Assembly: GCF_039523755.1 (NCBI RefSeq)
Contig: NZ_BAAAFX010000021.1
Span: forward strand, 62,001 to 126,000
Source: Tatumella terrea
Lineage (GTDB): Bacteria > Pseudomonadota > Gammaproteobacteria > Enterobacterales > Enterobacteriaceae
Direction: 5' to 3'
DNA: 64,000 nucleotides
A program made the position numbers and the translations under genes. The notes below the pieces were generated by a model that saw only the letters and a program-made list of their open reading frames with translations, did no database searches and was not told where the DNA came from. This document shows, piece after piece, positions 1 through 9,260 of the stretch (positions within the stretch are counted from its first letter, which is position 1; every line of letters begins with the position of its first letter).

Positions 1-783
1 TTTACTCCCGGAGTCCCTTTTGAGTTTAAGATCATGGTAACCGAACAGATCCTGCCACGCCTGAAAAAACAGTTCAGCCTGCCGGAACCTCCCCTTTGTC
101 TGCGTATGACCACCTTCGGCCGCGGTGAAAGCTCACTGGCCGCGATGCTGGAAGATTATCCGCTTCCGAATGGGGTGACTATCGGCTACCGGGCGGCCAT
201 GCCGGTGGTTGAAATCAAACTGACGGGACCGCAACGTCTGAAAGCGCCGATGGAGGCCTTATGGCAACAGATCCGCGAAGCTCTCAATGAGTGGATCCTG
301 TTCGAAGGAACGCAAGGCCTGCCTGCGCAACTGGCGACTCTGCTTGCACAGCGCGGACTCTCTCTGGCCGTCAGTGAAATGTATACGGCCGGATTAGTAC
401 ACTGGCAACTGGCCGGTGCAGCTGTCCCGCTCAGGGGAGGAGAGTTACCGGTTTCTGTACCTGAAACATTGGCTCAGCTGGGTGAGCGTGCCGCAGCACT
501 GGCCCGGAAGTCAGGGGCTGAACTGGCACTGGTGATCGGCGGACTGGATAATGAAACGCTGGGCGTCGCATTGATGACCCCGGAAGGGATTCAGGCTGAA
601 CGATTAACCTTTAACAGTCGCCGTCATTCGCTTGCCATGCGTCAGGAACTGATCAGTACTGTGGCAATGAACAGGCTGCAACGCTGGCTACAGGGGAAAT
701 CAGCCCCGCTATCTTATAGCTGGCTGGAAGTCAGTGAACGGTTCCCCCGGACGCCTGATACTGACCCGGAACCGGGGCAGTGA
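1..783 (+). CDS. yfaY: CinA-like protein YfaY, 3' part
   Basis: This is the C-terminal 260 residues of a CinA/YfaY-family protein whose usual length is about 400. The frame is open from base 1, and the residues before the ATG at 34 (TPGVPFEFK) are the TPGVPxE signature of the MoaB/MogA-like N-terminal domain, so that ATG is internal and the true start lies outside the window. The C-terminal part aligns with the CinA_C (NMN deamidase) domain, but the usual AESCTGG active-site motif reads SEMYTAG here, so the catalytic serine looks lost. E. coli YfaY is likewise regarded as a degenerate paralogue without deamidase activity. The gene ends just before a tandem repeat and is convergent with yfaE. 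Confidence 0.85.
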   Translation, partial: FTPGVPFEFKIMVTEQILPRLKKQFSLPEPPLCLRMTTFGRGESSLAAMLEDYPLPNGVTIGYRAAMPVVEIKLTGPQRLKAPMEALWQQIREALNEWILFEGTQGLPAQLATLLAQRGLSLAVSEMYTAGLVHWQLAGAAVPLRGGELPVSVPETLAQLGERAAALARKSGAELALVIGGLDNETLGVALMTPEGIQAERLTFNSRRHSLAMRQELISTVAMNRLQRWLQGKSAPLSYSWLEVSERFPRTPDTDPEPGQ

Positions 784-859
784 TCGCCGTCCGTACAATA
801 TCCCGCCGGTTAAAGAGGGCAGGCTGACTGCCCGCCATAGTGCGGGGTATTTCACCGGG

Positions 860-1230
860 AAACACAACACGGGTGGGATCTATTTTCAGGTTTCCGGTCA
901 CTCTGCCGGTGAAGACTCAGCAGGAGCTGACGATCCGGGGAAAGGATGTACATGATACGGGGAATACACAAGACGGGTGGGATCTATTTTCAGGTTTCCG
1001 GTCACTCTGCCGGTGAAAACTCAGCAGGAGCTGACGATCCGGGGAAAGGATGTACATGATACGGGGAATACACAAGACGGGTGGGAGCGATTTTCAGGTT
1101 TCCGGTCACTCTGCCGGTGAAGACTCAGCAGGAGCTGACGATCCGGGGAAAGGATGTACATGATACGGGGAATACACAAGACGGGTGGGATCTATTTTCA
1201 GGTTCCCGGTCACTCTGCCAGTGAAGACTC
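860..1230. repeat. 104-bp intergenic tandem repeat, about 3.5 copies
   Basis: The phrase GGGTGGGATCTATTTTCAGG recurs at 871, 975, 1079 (variant GGGTGGGAGCGATTTTC) and 1183, an exact 104-bp period. Copies 1-3 are full length and nearly identical; copy 4 breaks off near 1230. Each unit carries a small hairpin (TCAGC-AGGA-GCTGA). No plausible coding frame runs through it. It fills most of the space between the convergent yfaY and yfaE genes. Function unknown; near-identity implies recent expansion or ongoing homogenisation. Confidence 0.9.
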
Positions 1231-1278
1231 TGCATTGAACTGACAGGCAGGGACGCATCTATCAGACCACAACGACAG

Positions 1279-1315
1279 ACGCCGGGGAAGCGAAACATTA
1301 TCTCCGCCCCGGCGA
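1279..1315 (-). terminator. possible terminator hairpin after yfaE
   Basis: CGCCGGGG (1280-1287) pairs with CCCCGGCG (1307-1314) across a 19-nt loop, just past the yfaE stop. There is no clear U-tract, so it may be a 3'-end stabilising hairpin and not a true intrinsic terminator. Confidence 0.35.
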
Positions 1316-1320
1316 CAGAA

Positions 1321-1590
1321 TTACAGCTCCAGCTCGATATCGCCGACCGGCTGACAGCAGCAGGGCAGGATCTCTCCCTGCTGGATAAACGCCAGCGGCT
1401 GGCTGCGATAACAGACCTGGCCTTTGCACAGCTTAACCCGGCAGGAACCGCAATAACCTTCACGGCACTGATACTCCACCGCCAGCTGGTGCGCTTCGAG
1501 CGCACACAGCAGATTAGGGTGTTCACTCTCCACACATTCCAGCTGCTGGCCGGAATGGGTGAGCGTTACGGTAGCAGATTTGCCGCTCAT
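1321..1590 (-). CDS. yfaE: 2Fe-2S ferredoxin YfaE, RNR cofactor maintenance
   Basis: An 89-residue plant-type ferredoxin. The cluster ligands are visible as C-x4-C-x2-C (CREGYCGSC) plus a late cysteine in ILPCCCQP. In E. coli, YfaE supplies electrons that regenerate the diferric-tyrosyl radical cofactor of NrdB. It starts two bases after the nrdB stop, so it is the last gene of nrdA-nrdB-yfaE and is probably translationally coupled. Length and position match the E. coli gene exactly. Confidence 0.93.
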   Translation of the reverse strand: MSGKSATVTLTHSGQQLECVESEHPNLLCALEAHQLAVEYQCREGYCGSCRVKLCKGQVCYRSQPLAFIQQGEILPCCCQPVGDIELEL

Positions 1591-1592
1591 GG

Positions 1593-2723
1593 TTACAGCT
1601 GGAAGTCGTTGAAATCGTCGGCCCCGACTTCAGAATCAATCTGACCTACTAAATACGAGCTGACTTCCACTTCCTGTGGGGCAACCTGGACGTTGTCGGA
1701 GACCAGCCATGAATTAATCCATGGGATCGGGTTGGAACGGGTCTGGAACGGCAGATCCAGTCCGACGGCATGCATACGAATATTAGTAATATATTCGATA
1801 TACTGGCACAGAATATCTTTGTTCAGGCCGATCATCGAACCATCACGGAACAGGTATTCTGCCCACTCTTTCTCCTGGATAGCCGCCTTTTTAAACAGTT
1901 CATAACACTGTTGCTGGCATTCCGCGGCAATTTCTTTCATTTCCGGGTCATCTTCACCGCTACGCATCAGGTTCAGCATATGCTGGGTACCGGTCAGATG
2001 CAGTGCTTCATCGCGGGCAATCAGACGGATGATTTTAGCATTACCTTCCATCAGCTCACGTTCAGCAAAGGCAAATGAGCAGGCGAAGCTGACATAAAAG
2101 CGGATAGCTTCCAGCGCATTGACGCTCATCAGACACAGGTAGAGTTGCTTTTTCAGGTTACGCAGGCTGACCACAACCTCTTTACCCGCCACCTGATGAG
2201 TTCCTTCACCCAGTAAGTGCCAGTAATTGGTCATCTGGATCAGGTCATCATAGTAACCGGTGATGTCTTCCGCACGTTTCAGGATCTGTTCGTTGGTGAC
2301 GATATCGTCGAATACCAGCGCCGGATCATTAACGATATTACGGATGATATGGGTGTAAGAGCGGGAGTGGATCGTCTCTGAAAATGACCAGGTTTCAATC
2401 CAGGTTTCCAGTTCCGGAATCGACACCAGCGGCAGTAAGGCCACGTTCGGGCTACGTCCCTGGATAGAATCCAGCAAGGTCTGATATTTCAGGTTGCTGA
2501 TAAAAATGTGTTTTTCGTGTTCCGGCAACGACTGATAGTCGATTCGATCACGGGCAACGTCCACTTCTTCAGGACGCCAGAAAAAGGACAGTTGCTTTTC
2601 GATCAGTTTTTCAAAAATATCATATTTTTGCTGGTCATAACGGGCAACGTTGACCGACTGACCGAAAAACATCGGTTCTTTTAACTGATCGTTTTTGTTT
2701 TGTGAAAATGTAGTGTAGGCCAT
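1593..2723 (-). CDS. nrdB: ribonucleotide reductase class Ia, beta subunit
   Basis: A 376-residue R2 subunit, same length as E. coli NrdB. It houses the diiron centre and tyrosyl radical that starts nucleotide reduction in NrdA. Iron-ligand segments are recognisable (for example the EAIRFYVSFACSFAFAERE helix and the RDEALHLTGTQH helix). The C-terminal tail is acidic and ends in NDFQL, the tail that docks on NrdA. It lies 83 bp downstream of nrdA and directly upstream of yfaE. Confidence 0.97.
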   Translation of the reverse strand: MAYTTFSQNKNDQLKEPMFFGQSVNVARYDQQKYDIFEKLIEKQLSFFWRPEEVDVARDRIDYQSLPEHEKHIFISNLKYQTLLDSIQGRSPNVALLPLVSIPELETWIETWSFSETIHSRSYTHIIRNIVNDPALVFDDIVTNEQILKRAEDITGYYDDLIQMTNYWHLLGEGTHQVAGKEVVVSLRNLKKQLYLCLMSVNALEAIRFYVSFACSFAFAERELMEGNAKIIRLIARDEALHLTGTQHMLNLMRSGEDDPEMKEIAAECQQQCYELFKKAAIQEKEWAEYLFRDGSMIGLNKDILCQYIEYITNIRMHAVGLDLPFQTRSNPIPWINSWLVSDNVQVAPQEVEVSSYLVGQIDSEVGADDFNDFQL

Positions 2724-2806
2724 CAGGAAACATCCGATTCATACAGGCTGACGTTTCAGCGGTTAACTAAAGCCAGGGGCAAACAGCAAGCCCCTGGCGG
2801 AAAGGG

Positions 2807-5086
2807 TTAAATCTTGCAGGCGCCGCCTTCACAACCATCGTCGGCTGGCGCAAGATCGTCCTGAGAATCCTCTGCACCATCACGGGTGTTCTGGTAATAG
2901 AGGGTTTTTACGCCAAATTTATAAGCTGTCAGCAGGTCTTTCAGCAGCTGCTTCATCGGCACCTTACCGTTAGGGAAACGGGTAGGGTCGTAGTTGGTAT
3001 TTGCAGAGATCGACTGGTCGACAAATTTCTGCATCAGCCCGACCAGTTGCAGGTAACCGTCATTCGAAGGCATATCCCACAGCAGTTCGTACTGATCTTT
3101 CAACGCATCATAATCCGGAACGACCTGACGCAGGATCCCGTCTTTCGAGGCCTTGATACTGACATGACCACGAGGAGGTTCAATGCCATTAGTCGCGTTT
3201 GAAATCTGTGAAGATGTCTCAGAAGGCATCAGGGCAGATAACGTCGAGTTACGCAGACCGTGTTCTTTAATCGAGGATCTCAGTGCTTCCCAGTCCAGGT
3301 GCAATGGTTCATCACTGATCCCATCCAGATCCGCTTTATAGGTATCAATCGGTAGTACGCCGGCGGCATAGGTGGTTTCGCTGAACCACGGGCAGGCACC
3401 TTGCTCTTTCGCCAGTTCGTTCGAGGCTTTCAACAGATAGTACTGGATCGCTTCAAACGTTTTATGAGTCAGGTTATTGGCACTGCCATCAGAATAGCGT
3501 TTACCGTGTTTCGCCAGGTAGTAGGCAAAGTTAATCACACCGATACCCAGGGTACGGCGTCCCATGGCACCACGCTCGGCGGCAGGGATAGGGTAATCCT
3601 GATAATCCAGCAGGGCATCGAGTGCCCGTACCGCCAGAACGGAAAGTTCTTCCAGTTCACTGAGGTCGCTGATAGCCCCCAGGTTAAAGGCTGACAAGGT
3701 ACAGAGCGCGATTTCACCGTTTTCGTCATTGACGTCGTTTAACGGACGGGTCGGCAGAGCAATTTCCAGGCACAGGTTAGACTGACGCACTGGCGCGATA
3801 GCCGGGTCAAACGGGCTGTGGGTATTACAATGGTCGACGTTCTGGATGTAGATACGTCCGGTCGAAGCACGTTCCTGCATCATCAGTGAGAACAGTTCCA
3901 CCGCTTTAATACGCTGTTTACGGATGCTGCTGTCCTGCTCGTACTGCGTATACAGACGTTCAAATTCCGCCTGATCAGCAAAGAAGGCATCGTACAGACC
4001 AGGGACATCCGACGGGCTGAACAGGGTGATATCTTCACCTTTCAGCAGGCGCTGATACATGAGTTTGTTCAGCTGAACGCCATAGTCCATATGACGGACA
4101 CGGTTACCCTCAACACCACGGTTATTCTTCAGGACCAGCAGGCTTTCAACTTCCAGATGCCATAACGGGTAGAAGAGTGTCGCTGCACCGCCACGCACAC
4201 CGCCCTGAGAACAGGATTTTACGGCGGTCTGGAAATGCTTGTAGAACGGGATACATCCGGTATGGAAAGCTTCGCCACCACGGATCGGGCTGCCCAGTGC
4301 ACGAATACGGCCCGCGTTAATACCGATACCGGCGCGCTGTGACACATATTTGACAATGGCACTGGAGGTGGCATTGATGGAATCCAGGCTGTCACCGCAC
4401 TCAATCAGTACACAGGAGCTGAACTGACGGGTAGGGGTACGCACACCCGCCATGATAGGTGTCGGCAGAGAAATCTTGAAGGTGGAAACAGCATCATAGA
4501 AGCGCTTGATGTAGTCAAGACGCGTATCACGCGGATAGGCAGAAAACAGGCACGCTGCGACCAGCATATAAAGGAACTGGGCGCTTTCATAGATGTCACC
4601 GTTAACACGGTTCTGAACCAGGTACTTTCCTTCCAGCTGTTTAACCGCGGCATAAGAGAAGTTCATATCCCGCCAGTGATCGATAAAGCCGTCCATCAGG
4701 GCAAACTCTTCTTCACTATAATCTTCCAGCAGGTGAGCGTCGTATTTCCCGCGTTCGACCATGGACCGGACATGGGTCAGTAAGGCAGGTGGCTCAAACT
4801 GGCCGTAAGCCTTTTTACGCAGATGGAAAATAGCCAGCCGGGCAGCCAGATACTGGTAATCCGGTGCTTCACGCGAAATCAAGTCTGCTGCAGCTTTGAT
4901 GATGGTTTCATGAATGTCGGAAGTTTTGATTCCGTCATAAAACTGGATGTGGGAGCGCAGCTCGACCTGAGAGACCGAGACATTCTGAAGACCTTCCGCT
5001 GCCCAATCGAGTACCCGGTGTATTTTATCGAGGTTGATTCGTTCCTGGCTTCCATCGCGTTTCGTGACGAGCAGACTTTGATTCAT
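2807..5086 (-). CDS. nrdA: ribonucleotide reductase class Ia, alpha subunit
   Basis: A 759-residue R1 subunit (761 in E. coli). The N-terminal ATP-cone begins MNQSLLVTKRDGSQERINLD. The catalytic barrel follows, and the C-terminal redox pair is seen in the tail CEGGACKI. It reduces ribonucleoside diphosphates to deoxyribonucleotides together with NrdB. First gene of nrdA-nrdB-yfaE; two DnaA boxes lie upstream at 5140 and 5171, matching the known cell-cycle control of this operon in E. coli. Confidence 0.97.
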   Translation of the reverse strand: MNQSLLVTKRDGSQERINLDKIHRVLDWAAEGLQNVSVSQVELRSHIQFYDGIKTSDIHETIIKAAADLISREAPDYQYLAARLAIFHLRKKAYGQFEPPALLTHVRSMVERGKYDAHLLEDYSEEEFALMDGFIDHWRDMNFSYAAVKQLEGKYLVQNRVNGDIYESAQFLYMLVAACLFSAYPRDTRLDYIKRFYDAVSTFKISLPTPIMAGVRTPTRQFSSCVLIECGDSLDSINATSSAIVKYVSQRAGIGINAGRIRALGSPIRGGEAFHTGCIPFYKHFQTAVKSCSQGGVRGGAATLFYPLWHLEVESLLVLKNNRGVEGNRVRHMDYGVQLNKLMYQRLLKGEDITLFSPSDVPGLYDAFFADQAEFERLYTQYEQDSSIRKQRIKAVELFSLMMQERASTGRIYIQNVDHCNTHSPFDPAIAPVRQSNLCLEIALPTRPLNDVNDENGEIALCTLSAFNLGAISDLSELEELSVLAVRALDALLDYQDYPIPAAERGAMGRRTLGIGVINFAYYLAKHGKRYSDGSANNLTHKTFEAIQYYLLKASNELAKEQGACPWFSETTYAAGVLPIDTYKADLDGISDEPLHLDWEALRSSIKEHGLRNSTLSALMPSETSSQISNATNGIEPPRGHVSIKASKDGILRQVVPDYDALKDQYELLWDMPSNDGYLQLVGLMQKFVDQSISANTNYDPTRFPNGKVPMKQLLKDLLTAYKFGVKTLYYQNTRDGAEDSQDDLAPADDGCEGGACKI

Positions 5087-5139
5087 GTCGCGTTTACCTA
5101 TCTATGCATGAGTATCAGTGAGTTATATATTTCGGGCAC

Positions 5140-5148
5140 TTATGCACA
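5140..5148 (+). promoter_or_regulatory. DnaA box upstream of nrdA
   Basis: TTATGCACA matches the DnaA consensus TTATNCACA. It lies 54 bp upstream of the nrdA start and 23 bp from a second box in opposite orientation. Paired DnaA boxes in front of nrdAB are established in E. coli. Confidence 0.75.
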
Positions 5149-5170
5149 GATTCTTCTTTGTGAATAAAAC

Positions 5171-5179
5171 TGTGGATAA
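5171..5179 (-). promoter_or_regulatory. DnaA box (perfect R1-type) upstream of nrdA
   Basis: TGTGGATAA on the plus strand is TTATCCACA on the nrdA strand, the strongest DnaA 9-mer. An AT-rich element (AAATATATAAC near 5205-5215) beyond it could hold an NrdR or promoter site, but I cannot fit a full NrdR box. Confidence 0.8.
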
Positions 5180-5524
5180 GCACTACATGTAGGGGGTGTT
5201 CAGAAAATATATAACAAGATAGGGTTTATTTTAGTGAGATCCTGCGACTTAACAAGCGAAAAAAATGATAGTAAAACGGGTTGTATTTTTCTGATTTTTT
5301 CGAAGCCCGCATGGTTCAAGGCATAAGATGATGTCAACGTTTTAGAGAAAAAATTTCTTTTTGCGATCGGTCGCCGGTTTTTCGTTCACAGCAGGGGTGC
5401 CGGGGAAAGTCCTGCTGTATAGCAGGGTGAAAAAAGAGACTAAAACCGGATTATTTTCCGGCAGGAAAATTTTGTCGGCCTGCCGGAAAAAATAAAAGTA
5501 TAACACTCCACAGAAAAGGCAGGG
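5180..5524. other. intergenic region between nrdA and ubiG with two hairpins
   Basis: No gene is seen. The nrdA-proximal part is AT-rich and should contain the nrdA promoter. Nearer ubiG are two inverted repeats: CCTGCT-GTAT-AGCAGG (5411-5426) and TTTTCCGGCAGG (5454-5465) with CCTGCCGGAAAA (5479-5490). The second is a strong stem past the ubiG stop and is the likely ubiG 3' end, though no classical U-tract follows. Confidence 0.5.
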
Positions 5525-6250
5525 TTATACCGGGCGGCTCGTATGGACCATATAATTGACATCAACGCCGTGGCCAAGGCGGAACCTGTTGGTCAGCGGA
5601 TTATAATGAAGACCCGTCATCCCTTCTTCGCGCAGTGACGTTTCATCGACCCAGTTAAGTAATTCGGCCGGACGAATGAATTTTTTCACATCATGGGTAC
5701 CGCGCGGCACCATACGTAACACATATTCCGCTCCAAATACGGCCATCAGCCAGGCCTTAGGGTTACGGTTAATGGTTGAGAAAAACACCTGGCCGCCCGG
5801 CTTAACCAGTTTTGCACAGGCATGGATAACAGACTGCGGGTCCGGAACGTGTTCCAGCATCTCCATGCAGGTCACCACATCGTACTGCCCGGCAAACTCC
5901 GCGGCATGTTCTTCAACGGTTTGCTGAATATAGTGGACGGTCACCCCGGTTTCCAGGGCATGCAGTCGGGCAACTTCTAACGGTTCGGCCCCCATGTCCA
6001 GCCCGGTGACATTGGCACCTTCGCGGGCCATGCTTTCGGCAAGAATGCCGCCGCCGCAACCGACATCCAGAACTTTTTTACCAAACAGGCCCTGGCTGTT
6101 CTGACTGATATAGCCCAGTCGCAGCGGGTTAATACGGTGCAGAGGTTTGAACTCACCTTCCAAATCCCACCAGCGGGAAGCGACGGCTTCAAATTTCGCA
6201 ATTTCCTGGTGGTCGACATTCTGTGGTTTTTCCTGAGAAGGCATATTCAT
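5525..6250 (-). CDS. ubiG: ubiquinone biosynthesis O-methyltransferase
   Basis: A 241-residue SAM-dependent methyltransferase that performs both O-methylations of ubiquinone synthesis. The SAM motif I is VLDVGCGGG; the N-terminus NVDHQEIAKFEAVASRWW is typical UbiG, as are the conserved EMLEHVPDP and GTHDVKKFI segments. The frame runs further upstream, but the start at 6250 (MNMPSQEK) is preferred: it has AGGAG 7 bases ahead and matches family length (240 in E. coli). Divergent from gyrA, as in E. coli. Confidence 0.95.
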   Translation of the reverse strand: MNMPSQEKPQNVDHQEIAKFEAVASRWWDLEGEFKPLHRINPLRLGYISQNSQGLFGKKVLDVGCGGGILAESMAREGANVTGLDMGAEPLEVARLHALETGVTVHYIQQTVEEHAAEFAGQYDVVTCMEMLEHVPDPQSVIHACAKLVKPGGQVFFSTINRNPKAWLMAVFGAEYVLRMVPRGTHDVKKFIRPAELLNWVDETSLREEGMTGLHYNPLTNRFRLGHGVDVNYMVHTSRPV

Positions 6251-6366
6251 ATCACTACTCCTGACAAAATTTTCCCGAGTATAAACGCTTACAGCGCTTG
6301 CGGCATCCCCCGTCTGCGCCCCGGGGTAACTAATATGACGCTGACGTTCACCGCAGGGCTGGTTTG

Positions 6367-6375
6367 TGATATGAT
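6367..6375 (+). promoter_or_regulatory. possible extended -10 of gyrA
   Basis: TGATATGAT is an extended -10-like element (TGN-TATGAT) 45 bp upstream of the gyrA start. No convincing -35 accompanies it, as expected for an extended -10 promoter. Inferred only. Confidence 0.4.
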
Positions 6376-6419
6376 TTGCGGCCTTAACAGTCGGCAATAT
6401 CTAGAGGGATATCGGCTCC

Positions 6420-9056
6420 ATGAGCGACTTAGCAAGAGAAATCACACCGGTTAATATCGAGGAAGAATTAAAAAATTCTTATCTTGATTATGCCATGTCG
6501 GTCATCGTTGGCCGTGCATTACCTGACGTCCGCGACGGACTTAAGCCTGTACACCGTCGTGTACTGTTCGCCATGAGCGAACTGGGTAATGACTGGAATA
6601 AAGCCTACAAAAAATCTGCCCGTGTTGTCGGGGATGTGATAGGTAAATATCACCCGCACGGTGATTCCGCCGTTTATGACACCATTGTCCGTATGGCTCA
6701 GCCTTTCTCACTGCGCTATATGCTGGTGGACGGGCAGGGTAACTTTGGTTCTATCGATGGCGACTCCGCGGCCGCCATGCGTTATACCGAAGTCCGTATG
6801 GCGAAAATTGCCCATGAACTGCTGGCAGACCTGGACAAAGAAACCGTTGATTTTGTACCTAACTATGATGGTACAGAACAGATCCCTGAAGTTCTGCCGA
6901 CGAAAGTGCCTAATTTGCTGGTTAACGGTTCCTCCGGGATTGCGGTGGGGATGGCAACCAACATTCCTCCGCATAACCTGAATGAAGTGATTAACGGTTG
7001 TCTGGCCTATATTGATGATAATGAGATCACCGTTGAAGGCCTGATGGAACACATTCCGGGCCCGGACTTCCCGACGGCAGCTATCATCAATGGCCGTCGC
7101 GGTATCGAAGAGGCCTACCGCACCGGACGTGGCAAAATTTATATCCGCGGGCGGGGACAAGTCGAAACTGACGCCAAAACCGGCCGCGAAACGATTATCG
7201 TGCATGAAATTCCTTATCAGGTGAACAAAGCCCGCCTGATTGAAAAGATCGCAGAACTGGTTAAAGAGAAGCGAATCGAAGGGATCAGCGCGCTGCGTGA
7301 CGAATCGGATAAAGACGGTATGCGTATCGTCATTGAGATTAAGCGTGATGCCGTCGGTGAAGTGGTATTAAACAACCTCTATTCACTGACGCAGTTACAG
7401 GTGTCTTTCGGTATCAATATGGTTGCTCTGCACCAGGGCCAGCCAAAAATTATGCCGCTGAAAGATATCCTGGAAGCCTTCGTGCGTCACCGCCGTGAGG
7501 TGGTGACCCGCCGGACCATCTTTGAGCTTCGCAAAGCCCGTGACCGTGCCCATATCCTGGAAGGTCTGGCGGTAGCACTGGCAAATATTGACCCGATTAT
7601 CGAGTTAATTCGTCGTGCACCTTCGCCGGCGGAAGCCAAAGCTGGCCTGGTATCCACTCCGTGGCAACTGGGTAACGTCGCAGCAATGCTTGAAAAAGCC
7701 GGAGATGATGCTGCACGTCCGGAATGGCTGGCACCGGAATTCGGTATCCGTGACGGTGCGTACTACCTGACCGAACAGCAGGCGCAAGCGATTCTGGACC
7801 TTCGTCTGCAGAAGCTGACCGGAATGGAGCACGAGAAACTGCTGGATGAATATAAGCAGCTGCTGGACGAAATTGCCGCACTGATCTTTATCCTGCAGGA
7901 CTCTGACCGTCTGATGGAAGTGATCCGTGAAGAACTGATGGCTGTCCGTGAACAATTTGGTGATAAGCGTCGTACCGAAATCACGGCAAACAGCGCGGAT
8001 ATTAATCTCGAAGACCTGATTAATCAGGAAGATGTGGTGGTTACGCTTTCACATCAGGGCTATGTGAAATATCAGCCTCTGACCGATTATGAAGCGCAGC
8101 GTCGTGGCGGGAAGGGCAAATCAGCGGCAAGGATCAAAGAAGAAGACTTTATTGATCGCCTGCTGGTCGCCAATACCCATGACACCATCCTCTGTTTCTC
8201 AAGCCGTGGTCGTCTCTACTGGATGAAGGTTTACCAGTTACCGGAAGCCAGCCGCGGGGCCCGTGGCCGGCCGATCGTTAACCTGCTACCACTGGAAGCG
8301 AACGAGCGTATTACTGCCATTCTGCCGGTACGTGAGTACTCAGAAGGACTGAACATCTTTATGGCGACCGCCAGCGGTACCGTGAAGAAAACCGCGCTCA
8401 CCGAATTCAGCCGTCCGCGTAGCGCCGGGATCATTGCCGTTAACCTGCGTGATGATGATGAACTGATCGGTGTGGCACTGACTGACGGTAATGATGAAGC
8501 AATGCTGTTCTCGGCGGCCGGTAAGGTCGTCCGCTTCTCGGAACAGGCCGTCAGACCGATGGGCCGTACAGCGTCAGGTGTTCGTGGTATCCGGCTGGCC
8601 GAAAATGACCGGGTGGTATCACTGATCATTCCTCGTGAAGAGGGCGCGATCCTGACAGTGACGCAGAACGGTTACGGTAAACGTACTGCCAACAGCGAGT
8701 ACCCGACCAAGTCCCGTGCGACTCAGGGGGTTATCTCTATCAAGGTGACAGAGCGTAACGGTCCGGTGATCGGAGCGGTACAGGTGGTCGACAGTGATCA
8801 GATTATGATGATCACCGATGCCGGGACTCTGGTACGTACCCGTGTTTCTGAAGTCAGTGTGGTTGGCCGTAATACTCAGGGTGTCATACTCATCCGTACG
8901 GCGGAAGATGAAAATGTCGTGGGTCTGCAACGTGTTGCTGAACCGGTCGAAGAAGATGAACTGGATGCGATCGACGGTACGGTCGCGGAAGGGGAAGACG
9001 AGATCGTTCAGGAAGCCGAACCGGATGACGATGCGGCACCGGAAGACCAGCAATAA
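6420..9056 (+). CDS. gyrA: DNA gyrase subunit A
   Basis: An 878-residue GyrA (875 in E. coli), the breakage-reunion subunit that introduces negative supercoils with GyrB. The active-site tyrosine is Tyr122 (RYTE). The quinolone-resistance region reads HPHGDSAVYD with Ser83 and Asp87, the wild-type residues, so target-based quinolone resistance is not expected from this gene. The C-terminal beta-pinwheel carries the GyrA box QRRGGKG, and the tail is strongly acidic (residues about 845-878). A strong intrinsic terminator follows at 9080. Confidence 0.98.
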   Translation: MSDLAREITPVNIEEELKNSYLDYAMSVIVGRALPDVRDGLKPVHRRVLFAMSELGNDWNKAYKKSARVVGDVIGKYHPHGDSAVYDTIVRMAQPFSLRYMLVDGQGNFGSIDGDSAAAMRYTEVRMAKIAHELLADLDKETVDFVPNYDGTEQIPEVLPTKVPNLLVNGSSGIAVGMATNIPPHNLNEVINGCLAYIDDNEITVEGLMEHIPGPDFPTAAIINGRRGIEEAYRTGRGKIYIRGRGQVETDAKTGRETIIVHEIPYQVNKARLIEKIAELVKEKRIEGISALRDESDKDGMRIVIEIKRDAVGEVVLNNLYSLTQLQVSFGINMVALHQGQPKIMPLKDILEAFVRHRREVVTRRTIFELRKARDRAHILEGLAVALANIDPIIELIRRAPSPAEAKAGLVSTPWQLGNVAAMLEKAGDDAARPEWLAPEFGIRDGAYYLTEQQAQAILDLRLQKLTGMEHEKLLDEYKQLLDEIAALIFILQDSDRLMEVIREELMAVREQFGDKRRTEITANSADINLEDLINQEDVVVTLSHQGYVKYQPLTDYEAQRRGGKGKSAARIKEEDFIDRLLVANTHDTILCFSSRGRLYWMKVYQLPEASRGARGRPIVNLLPLEANERITAILPVREYSEGLNIFMATASGTVKKTALTEFSRPRSAGIIAVNLRDDDELIGVALTDGNDEAMLFSAAGKVVRFSEQAVRPMGRTASGVRGIRLAENDRVVSLIIPREEGAILTVTQNGYGKRTANSEYPTKSRATQGVISIKVTERNGPVIGAVQVVDSDQIMMITDAGTLVRTRVSEVSVVGRNTQGVILIRTAEDENVVGLQRVAEPVEEDELDAIDGTVAEGEDEIVQEAEPDDDAAPEDQQ

Positions 9057-9079
9057 GTCCGGCCTTCAGGTTACACCAG

Positions 9080-9111
9080 AGAGACACCCCTTAGCGGTGT
9101 CTCTTTTTTTT
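9080..9111 (+). terminator. intrinsic terminator of gyrA
   Basis: AGAGACACC (9080-9088) pairs with GGTGTCTCT (9096-9104) and is followed by a run of T. A textbook Rho-independent terminator 24 bp after the gyrA stop. Confidence 0.93.
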
Positions 9112-9260
9112 ACCCATTCTCCACCGCTGACAATCACGACAACACGGCCCGGGTTGTGATAATCTTACTCCCTTCAGGGATGACTTTGGCGTTACAGTGA
9201 TGACGTGCAGGGCACCTTTCCGTCATTGAATTATTCCAGGCTTACTGCAGTGAGTATCCT

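Noticed and set aside
734..955. 73-codon plus-strand frame across the yfaY end and tandem repeat
   Set aside because: Overlaps yfaY in another frame and consists mostly of repeat sequence.
1125..1535. 136-codon minus-strand frame overlapping yfaE
   Set aside because: Shadow of yfaE and the repeat; cysteine- and serine-rich with no domain.
6420..9056. Quinolone-resistance substitutions in gyrA
   Set aside because: Ser83 and Asp87 are the wild-type residues.
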